From positions 1-12,804 of the forward strand of contig CAKUGW010000092.1 of assembly GCA_934654805.1 (NCBI GenBank): 12,804 nt of DNA, in the 5' to 3' direction. Both the position numbers and the translations under genes were made by a program. The notes below the pieces were generated by a model that was given only the letters and a program-made list of their open reading frames with translations, ran no database searches and had not been told where the DNA came from. This DNA is from an uncultured Kiritimatiellota bacterium (lineage in GTDB: Bacteria; Verrucomicrobiota; Kiritimatiellia; RFP12; UBA1067). How positions within the stretch are numbered: the first letter of the stretch is position 1; every line of letters begins with the position of its first letter. This document shows positions 7,443-12,804 of this stretch, piece by piece.

Positions 7443-9569
7443 TTATCTCAGGATCATCAGGAACGCTTCGCGCGGCACGCGGAGGCTGACCGTCCGCCGG
7501 TCGTCCGAGAGCGAGACCCGCGCGCGGGAGGCGTGTCGGCGCGCGGCGTCCTGGATCCTTTCCAGCGTCTTCTGCGAAATGCGGATGCGCCAGTCGGTGT
7601 TTCCGCCGGAATAGCGGAAAAGCGTCGTCTTCACGCCCGTCCAGCGCACGGCCGAGAAATCGAAGTCGAAGGCCGTGTCGTCGCACAAGTGGAGCGCCTG
7701 GTTGGACGACTCGACAGGCGCGGACGCGTAACCGCCCTCCGGGACCGTGAACGCGAACGTGCACCGGTTCGTGAAGTCGCCGCTGTTGCCGCCCGTGAGC
7801 ATCAGCTTCGCTCTCGGCCCGAAGAACGAGAAGCGCGAGCCGCCATCCGTCTCCGGATCGTTCTGGTAATTGGGCTGAAGCGCGTTCGAGACGTGCAGCG
7901 TGCCGTTTGAGAGGACAAGTTCAGAATCCAGACCCGACAGCCGGACGATGGAGCAGGAGACCGATGAGCCCGTGCCGACCCACAGGCGGTTGCCGGCATT
8001 CCCCGACGAGCCGATCTCGATCCGGCTCGTCGCATTCGTGAAGGAACAGCCGTCCAGCCTGACCCAGTTGTTCGAGGCGCGCGCGTCCTCGCGCCCAATC
8101 AGGATGTCTCCCAACACCTTGAGCGAGGCGCCGTCCGTCACCTCGACATGGTTTCCCCGCGATCCCATGTGTCCGACGACAAGGGAGCCGCCCGACCCCG
8201 ACCCAACCGTCACAACGGCCTCGCGTCCGCGCACGACGAGGGCATTGTCGAAGCTCGGGTAGAGCGCGCCGCACGTAATGCGATTGCCGCACTGGAGCGT
8301 GCCGCCCGCCAGAACCTCAAAGACGTTTGAGGCCACGAGGCTCGTCAGGTAGAGCGGCATCTCCCTGTCGTCCGGATGGCGCGCCGCCAGAAACACGTTC
8401 GTCGCCGCGAGCGTCGCCCCGCCGTCGACCGTGACGCGGTTCCAGAGCGACGTCACGCAGCTGTCGCCATATCCCTTGGCCTGGCCGCCCGCCGCGATCG
8501 TGTCCACGAAGGACACCGAATTGCTCGTGAAGTGAATCCGGTTGAAGAGGCCGTTCTGGCCGGCGGTCAGCGGACGGTCAAAGCCCGAGTAGAAGTTGGA
8601 GAACGTCGTCCCCTCGCCCGCGACATACAGGAGATTCGAATGCGAATAGCCGTCGCCCACGGCGAGAAGGATGTGGCCGCCCGCGGCATATGCGCCGTTC
8701 ACGCCGCCCGCAAGGAACCGGGCGCCGTCGACCACGTCCATGCGGTTGCCGTGGTTGGCGGATCCGTTCCCGCAACAGCCGATGTAAAACTGCTCCTGGG
8801 TCCCGTTCGGGCACATCGAAAGCGTCGCGTTCGAGACGCACAGATACGCGGCGCCGCCATCGCGGTAGGCACTGAGACCGCCGACGCCGAGGTAACTCAC
8901 GTTGGAGACGACCGCGCCATCCGTGACGTACGCCTGCGACCGAAAGCCCTGTCCGCCGACAAGAAGCTCGCTTTTGTTCGCGTCAAGCGACGACCCCTCG
9001 CCGCGGATGAAGACGCGGCAGTCGTTGCCGCGGCTGTGGAGACGACCGCGCATCGAACCGCATTCCTCAATCGTCAAATGACGCGTGCCGCCATCCTGGA
9101 AGTTCAGGTTGCCGACGAAGCGACCGCCGTTTTCAATGGACATCGTGCAGCGCCGATCGCCGTTCCAGAACGTCACATCCAGCGGATTGCCGTTCGTGTC
9201 CTCAAACGCGACCGTGCCGTTGCGGATGACGTTTGTGACGTTGTCGTGATAAGGGTTGATGTAGGGATTCCGGAACGTCAGCGTGTGCCCGCCGAGGTCG
9301 AACGTGTGCCGACCGGCATTATCCACAAACCACCACGTGCCGGGGAAGTCGAGGTCGTCCGTCAGCGTCAGCGTGTAATCCGCCGACGGCTGCGCCTTGA
9401 AGCCCATCGCCTCGGACGCCTGCGTCGGACGCTTCCCGCCCTCCCAGTTCGCGTCCGCCGACAGGTCAGTCGAGGCGGCCCCCGTCCACCAGACGACCGT
9501 CGGATCGTCCGCCAGGCCCGTCAGGGCACCCAGCACGACGCAACAAACCGTTTCAATCATTTTTCTCAT
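7443..9569 (-). CDS. Secreted beta-solenoid (autotransporter passenger-like) protein
   Basis: 708 residues from the ATG at 9569, chosen because AGGAG lies 8 bases upstream and the N-terminus (MRKMIETVCCVVLGALTGLA) is then a signal peptide. The mature protein opens with VVWWTGAASTDLSADANWEGG, the W-T-G...NW motif common in passenger-like repeat proteins of PVC bacteria. From about 85 to 600 it is rich in Gly, Asn, Val, Ser and Thr, with irregular units of roughly 40 residues of the form N-x-V-x-V-x-D-G-A-x-L...I-x-I-G. The clearest run is at about 440-545 (NALVVRG, NHVEVTDGASL, NWVRLDG, NRLWVGTG). A right-handed beta-helix is likely. The C-terminus (about 630-708) is a different, charged region. 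I see no autotransporter barrel, PEP-CTERM, sortase or dockerin signal, so how it is retained or released is unclear. A role as extracellular adhesin or scaffold is inferred; a divergent polysaccharide lyase is possible but no catalytic motif was seen. Confidence 0.75.
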   Translation of the reverse strand: MRKMIETVCCVVLGALTGLADDPTVVWWTGAASTDLSADANWEGGKRPTQASEAMGFKAQPSADYTLTLTDDLDFPGTWWFVDNAGRHTFDLGGHTLTFRNPYINPYHDNVTNVIRNGTVAFEDTNGNPLDVTFWNGDRRCTMSIENGGRFVGNLNFQDGGTRHLTIEECGSMRGRLHSRGNDCRVFIRGEGSSLDANKSELLVGGQGFRSQAYVTDGAVVSNVSYLGVGGLSAYRDGGAAYLCVSNATLSMCPNGTQEQFYIGCCGNGSANHGNRMDVVDGARFLAGGVNGAYAAGGHILLAVGDGYSHSNLLYVAGEGTTFSNFYSGFDRPLTAGQNGLFNRIHFTSNSVSFVDTIAAGGQAKGYGDSCVTSLWNRVTVDGGATLAATNVFLAARHPDDREMPLYLTSLVASNVFEVLAGGTLQCGNRITCGALYPSFDNALVVRGREAVVTVGSGSGGSLVVGHMGSRGNHVEVTDGASLKVLGDILIGREDARASNNWVRLDGCSFTNATSRIEIGSSGNAGNRLWVGTGSSVSCSIVRLSGLDSELVLSNGTLHVSNALQPNYQNDPETDGGSRFSFFGPRAKLMLTGGNSGDFTNRCTFAFTVPEGGYASAPVESSNQALHLCDDTAFDFDFSAVRWTGVKTTLFRYSGGNTDWRIRISQKTLERIQDAARRHASRARVSLSDDRRTVSLRVPREAFLMILR

Positions 9570-9575
9570 GTTCTT

Positions 9576-9583
9576 CTCTCCTT
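9576..9583 (-). promoter_or_regulatory. Ribosome binding site of the beta-solenoid gene
   Basis: AAGGAGAG on the minus strand, with the AGGAG core 8 bases before the ATG at 9569. It fixes this start against the in-frame upstream ATG at 9662, which would overlap the phosphoesterase gene and place 31 non-signal residues before the signal peptide. The 55-base gap it sits in (9570-9624) holds no other convincing signal. Confidence 0.75.
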
Positions 9584-9624
9584 TTGCTTTACTTTGTTTC
9601 TGCAGGCCGTTGTTGACGACACCG

Positions 9625-10767
9625 TCATTTGCACGTGATGGTCTTCTTGCGCTTGTAGTCATAGCAAAGACAGTTCTTTTGTCGCAAGTACCGATCTGAA
9701 TTGTTTCCGACCCGGACGATCTTTATCAGCTTGGAGTTCGTGTCAAACGTAACGAAGTTGAAGCTGTCCTGACTTTTCGAGCCTCTGATTCGGACGGAGT
9801 CATTCCATTTCGAATTGAGACTGGCGTTCTCAAAGGCGATGCAATACTGGGCCGGATGCCCCTTGAGGACGCCTTGATAGTCATAATGCGAATCTCCGTG
9901 CATCCAGCAGATGAAATCTCCTCCAGACGAAATAAAGGCATCCACCTCTTGAACGAACTTCACCATGCTGTGACCGCCATTGTAAGGCTTCATGTCAATG
10001 CTGTTGAAGGTGTTGTTCTCCGAATCCTGAATCACTTCAAACGGAAAATGCTTTGCGGCGACAACGGAGAGCCCTTTCTCCTTCGCGTCCGAAAGCGCCT
10101 GTGAAAACCAATGAAGCTGCTCGTCGCCCGTGTCTTTGGGAACGAACATGCAGTCAAGGACGATGAGCCTCACCTTGGCCTCCGCATAGTCTTTGTAATA
10201 CCAGCAAAAGCCCTTTTCCTCGGCATCGACGGGCTGGACGACGCCCCAGCTTCCTATATGGGGCTGAAAGTACCTGACGTACGACTCCTTCCCGGAATGA
10301 TACGACCAGTCCGCCTCGCTCAGGCTGCTATTGAGGGTGTCGTGGTTCCCGATGGTCTTCAGGATCTTTTCCGTGCCTTCTATGCCGTCCCAGAAGTCCA
10401 TGGGGTCTGCAAACGAAGATGGAACCATATCGCCAAGGCAGAGCATGTCGTCGATGTAGCGCCCGTACTCACGCGAGAAGTCGACGTATCTCTTCAGGTT
10501 TTCCTTGCAGCCATGAATGTCCGTGAAGACAGACAGGGTGCAAAGCCGATGGGACAGGACCATGTTGCTTGAATAGGGCCTTGTCGACTGCAGGATGAGG
10601 TTCCCCACGGTCTGCCTGTCATTTAAGTGGAAGACGGAAGATTTCCCGTCGGCAAGATCGCCCGACTGGCCCGCCAGAGACGGCGGCTTTCCGTCCGAAG
10701 CCCCAAGCGGCGCGGCGGCGAACGACGCCGTGCCGAAGATAAACGACTTTCTCGTGACCTCACTCAT
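9625..10767 (-). CDS. Exported calcineurin-like metallophosphoesterase
   Basis: 380 residues. Metal-site motifs of the calcineurin-like phosphoesterase fold appear in order: D83-x-H85 (VFTDIHG), G112-D113 (LGDMV), G140-N-H-D143 (IGNHD), H240 (AAKHFP) and the final motif H290-G-D-S-H294 (WMHGDSH). The last motif is usually Gly-His-X-His, so D292 stands where a histidine is expected. The N-terminus MSEVTRKSFIFGTASFAAAP, followed by LGASDG, is an export signal with an Arg-Lys pair placed like a twin-arginine motif, so the Tat route is possible but Sec cannot be excluded. The C-terminus is basic with three cysteines (C366, C368, C379). Phosphomonoester or diester hydrolysis is expected; the substrate is unknown. 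Two adjacent ATGs are available; 10767 was chosen because AGGAGG is 6 bases away, against 3 for 10770. Five sampled 60-base lines give 148/300 G+C, against 180/240 in four lines from neighbouring genes, which suggests later acquisition. Confidence 0.87.
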   Translation of the reverse strand: MSEVTRKSFIFGTASFAAAPLGASDGKPPSLAGQSGDLADGKSSVFHLNDRQTVGNLILQSTRPYSSNMVLSHRLCTLSVFTDIHGCKENLKRYVDFSREYGRYIDDMLCLGDMVPSSFADPMDFWDGIEGTEKILKTIGNHDTLNSSLSEADWSYHSGKESYVRYFQPHIGSWGVVQPVDAEEKGFCWYYKDYAEAKVRLIVLDCMFVPKDTGDEQLHWFSQALSDAKEKGLSVVAAKHFPFEVIQDSENNTFNSIDMKPYNGGHSMVKFVQEVDAFISSGGDFICWMHGDSHYDYQGVLKGHPAQYCIAFENASLNSKWNDSVRIRGSKSQDSFNFVTFDTNSKLIKIVRVGNNSDRYLRQKNCLCYDYKRKKTITCK

Positions 10768-10773
10768 CATTTT

Positions 10774-10780
10774 CCTCCTA
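10774..10780 (-). promoter_or_regulatory. Shine-Dalgarno overlapping the upstream stop codon (TAGGAGG)
   Basis: On the minus strand the TAG stop of the alpha-mannosidase gene (10780-10778) forms the first part of TAGGAGG, a near-perfect Shine-Dalgarno sequence 6 bases before the ATG at 10767. Ribosomes terminating on the mannosidase message would sit directly on the initiation site of the phosphoesterase gene, so the two are probably translationally coupled. The site also decides between the tandem ATGs at 10770 and 10767. Confidence 0.75.
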
Positions 10781-12804
10781 TTTGGAATGTCCTTGGAATT
10801 GTCCGGCAAAGTTGCACGGCGCGTCCGCCATCTCGAAGACCAGCTCGCCGCCCTTCACGAGATCCGCGTGCGACAGCGCGCGCGCGGTGACGCGGCGCCC
10901 GTTCAGCGTAACGCGACGCACGTACTTCGCCCGATCCGAAAGCCCCTCCGCGCGGACGGTCAGCGTCTTGCCCCCCGCGAGCGCGAGCCGCATCTCCTCC
11001 GCCTGCGGCGCACCGATCACGTACTCGCCGCCGCATGGGTTGAACGGGTAGAGTCCCATCATGGAGAAGAGATACCATGCGCTCATCTGCCCGCAGTCGT
11101 CGTTGCCGCAGAGCCCATCCGGGCGTGGACGGTAGGCGTCGCGGCAGATGTCCCGCACGAGCTCCGCCGTCCGGGACGGGCGGCCCAGCATCGCCGGGAA
11201 GTAGGCGATGTGGTGGCTCGGCTCGTTGCCGTGCCAGTACTGCCCGATCTGCCCGTCTTTCACGCGGCCGTCCGCGTCCGCGCCGCCTTCGTCGTTGTTT
11301 TCGCTCGGACGCGCCTGCAGGGGCGGCGTCGCGAAGAAGGCGTCCAGCTTGGCGAGCGCCTTCTCGCGCCCGCCCATCGCCTCGGCGAGGCCGAACGGAT
11401 CCTGGAAGACGTGCCACGTGTAGATCCAGGCGTTCGCCTCCGTGTAGTCGCCCCAGAATTCGCCGGGCGCGCGGTTCCGGCGCGGGTCGAACGGCTCGCG
11501 CCAGCCGCCGCCCGCCGTCTTCGGCGCGCGGGCGCGCGCGAAACCCGTCTTTTCGTCGAAGACGTTGCGCCAGTACCCGGCGTACCTGCGCGCCTCGGCC
11601 GCCGTCTTCGCGTGCCCGGTCCGTTCCGCGAAGTCCGCGATGCACCACCAGTCGTAGGCGAACTCCAGCGTGCGCGAGACGGAGCCGCCCGGCCTGAGGT
11701 CCGTGTCGAACGCGCCGGGGAAGTGCGGGAAATACCCGTTCTCCCAGTAGGCGTTCCAGCAGTTGACCGGGTTCTCCCCGTCGTTTCCGACCATGGACTT
11801 CACCATGAGCCGGAGGGCCTCCTCCGCGTCGAAGTCGCGGAAGCCCTTCGCCCAGGCGTCTGCAATGACGGGGATCGAGTGAATGCCGATCATGTCGTGC
11901 CCGTCGTCCGCCCACATCGTCCACATGGGCAGGTGCCCGTGATGACGGCCGAAGGAGAGCATGGAGTCGACGAAGCCCGGCACGCGCTCGGGGACGAGCA
12001 GCGTGTAGAGCGGATGCGCCGCGCGGAAGGTGTCCCAGAGCGAGAGGGTCGAGTAGTGTCCGCGCGCCGCCGTCGCGACGCGGTCGTCCGCCGTGCGGTA
12101 GCGCCCGTCCACGTCCGCCTGGTCGTTCGGCTGGATGCAGAGGTGATAGAGGGCCGTGTACCAGCTCGTCTTCTGTTCATCGGATCCCTTCACGAGTTGC
12201 ATCCGGGCGAAAAGTTCATTCCACGCCGTGCGGTTCGACGCGCGCACGGTCTCGAAGGTCTGCCCCGCCGTCTCGACCTCGCGGTTCCGCCGCGCGCCCT
12301 CCTCCGACACGCCCGAGAGCGCAACCTGCACGACGAGCGGGCCTCCCGACGCCGGGAACTCCACGACGAACCGGTCGCCCGCCCCGTCGAAGGCGTCGGT
12401 CGGCAGGCGGCGGATCGACGTCCACGGGCGGTCGAACTTCACGGAGTAGAAGAGCCGGTAGAGCGTCCATCCCCGCGCCCGCTTGCCGCCGGAGATCTCC
12501 GTCCGGTCGGGGGCGAGCGCGTAGGTCGACTCGGGGACGCGCGGCCCGAACTTCATGTTGAACGGCTGCATCAGCATCGCCGCCGCGTCCACGAGGAGCC
12601 TCGGCCGCTCGCCCTCGGGGAACGTGAAGCGCCACCACGCGACGCGCGGCGAGGTCGTCGCCTCCGCGCGGACGCCGCCCCTGTCGAGCGTGACGGCGTA
12701 ATGGTCGGGCGCGCAGGACTGCGTCTCCTTGCGGAACGGCGAGGCGAGGCCCGTCTCGTCGAAGTCGCCGACGAACGGCATGAGCGAGAGGTCGCCCATC
12801 GCCG
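10778..12804 (-). CDS. GH92 alpha-mannosidase (N-terminus cut by window edge)
   Basis: At least 674 residues of a glycoside hydrolase family 92 enzyme; the frame is open at the window edge, and the first ATG (12799) is internal because the usual export signal and family N-terminal segment are missing. Counted from that Met, recognisable GH92 motifs are GDLSLMPFVGDFD (2-14), SLWDTFRAAHPL (253-264), TEANAWIYTWHVFQD (453-467), HGNEPSHH (523-530) and GNDDCGQMSAWY (565-576), with acidic residues in the last three that belong to the active-site region of the family. GH92 enzymes are calcium-dependent, inverting exo-alpha-mannosidases that remove mannose from N-glycans, yeast mannan or related glycans; linkage preference cannot be read here. 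An N-terminal beta-sandwich (to about residue 185) precedes the catalytic (alpha/alpha)6 domain, as expected. It is the most upstream visible gene of the operon, followed after 10 bases by the phosphoesterase. Secretion is expected from its neighbours but the signal is outside the window. Confidence 0.95.
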   Translation of the reverse strand, partial: AMGDLSLMPFVGDFDETGLASPFRKETQSCAPDHYAVTLDRGGVRAEATTSPRVAWWRFTFPEGERPRLLVDAAAMLMQPFNMKFGPRVPESTYALAPDRTEISGGKRARGWTLYRLFYSVKFDRPWTSIRRLPTDAFDGAGDRFVVEFPASGGPLVVQVALSGVSEEGARRNREVETAGQTFETVRASNRTAWNELFARMQLVKGSDEQKTSWYTALYHLCIQPNDQADVDGRYRTADDRVATAARGHYSTLSLWDTFRAAHPLYTLLVPERVPGFVDSMLSFGRHHGHLPMWTMWADDGHDMIGIHSIPVIADAWAKGFRDFDAEEALRLMVKSMVGNDGENPVNCWNAYWENGYFPHFPGAFDTDLRPGGSVSRTLEFAYDWWCIADFAERTGHAKTAAEARRYAGYWRNVFDEKTGFARARAPKTAGGGWREPFDPRRNRAPGEFWGDYTEANAWIYTWHVFQDPFGLAEAMGGREKALAKLDAFFATPPLQARPSENNDEGGADADGRVKDGQIGQYWHGNEPSHHIAYFPAMLGRPSRTAELVRDICRDAYRPRPDGLCGNDDCGQMSAWYLFSMMGLYPFNPCGGEYVIGAPQAEEMRLALAGGKTLTVRAEGLSDRAKYVRRVTLNGRRVTARALSHADLVKGGELVFEMADAPCNFAGQFQGHSK

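Noticed and set aside
5668..7614. A 648-codon plus-strand open frame
   Set aside because: It is antisense to the 4045-7431 gene, with an Arg/Ala/Val-rich shadow composition and no ribosome binding site or domain.
7432..7764. N-terminal extension of the 1128-residue protein to an upstream ATG at 7764
   Set aside because: The extra 111 residues lie inside the upstream solenoid gene, are Arg/Gly-rich and would bury the signal peptide.
9570..9624. Terminator or promoter between the phosphoesterase and solenoid genes
   Set aside because: Only a four-base GACG/CGTC hairpin without a T run and a clear ribosome binding site are seen; the gap fits simple operon read-through.
8376..9638. A 420-codon plus-strand open frame opposite the solenoid gene
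   Set aside because: It has the same shadow composition, and the minus-strand frame has a signal peptide, a strong ribosome binding site and a repeat structure.

Overview
The window is a high-GC stretch of bacterial DNA in which all recognisable genes lie on the minus strand, head to tail, with gaps of 10 to 55 bases. They read as one probable operon transcribed from the right edge to the left. Every gene whose start is visible has an export signal. A GH92 alpha-mannosidase, very large multidomain glycosidase-like proteins and a right-handed beta-solenoid protein of the 'W-T-G...NW' type together suggest a polysaccharide-degrading member of the PVC group, perhaps a Kiritimatiellota/Lentisphaerota-like gut lineage. 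That placement is an inference from protein style; the window contains no phylogenetic marker.

Layout in transcription order: (1) 12804-10778, a GH92 alpha-mannosidase cut at its N-terminus by the window edge; (2) 10767-9625, an exported calcineurin-like metallophosphoesterase whose base composition is far lower in GC than its neighbours; (3) 9569-7443, a secreted beta-solenoid/passenger-like protein; (4) 7431-4045 and (5) 4001-204, two divergent paralogues of 1128 and 1265 residues. Each paralogue has a signal peptide, a small N-terminal domain, a probable TIM barrel interrupted by a jelly-roll, a GATase-like Rossmann domain and C-terminal beta-sandwich/jelly-roll domains. Bases 1-203 have no convincing gene but contain nested inverted repeats and an open frame running off the edge.

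How the genes may work together (inference): GH92 trims alpha-mannosides, the phosphoesterase could remove or cleave phosphate groups on the glycan, the solenoid protein could act as an extracellular adhesin or scaffold, and the two large proteins could attack or bind a further linkage. A plausible target is a phosphorylated or branched mannan or N-glycan, but no substrate can be proven from sequence.

The most interesting points are the tandem pair of barrel proteins, in which a glutamate of one aligns with a glutamine of the other at a plausible catalytic site; the low-GC phosphoesterase with a Gly-Asp-Ser-His motif where Gly-His-X-His is usual; and its Shine-Dalgarno sequence, which overlaps the stop codon of the mannosidase gene. 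Very long open frames on the plus strand, one longer than the real gene opposite it, are codon-bias shadows and were rejected.
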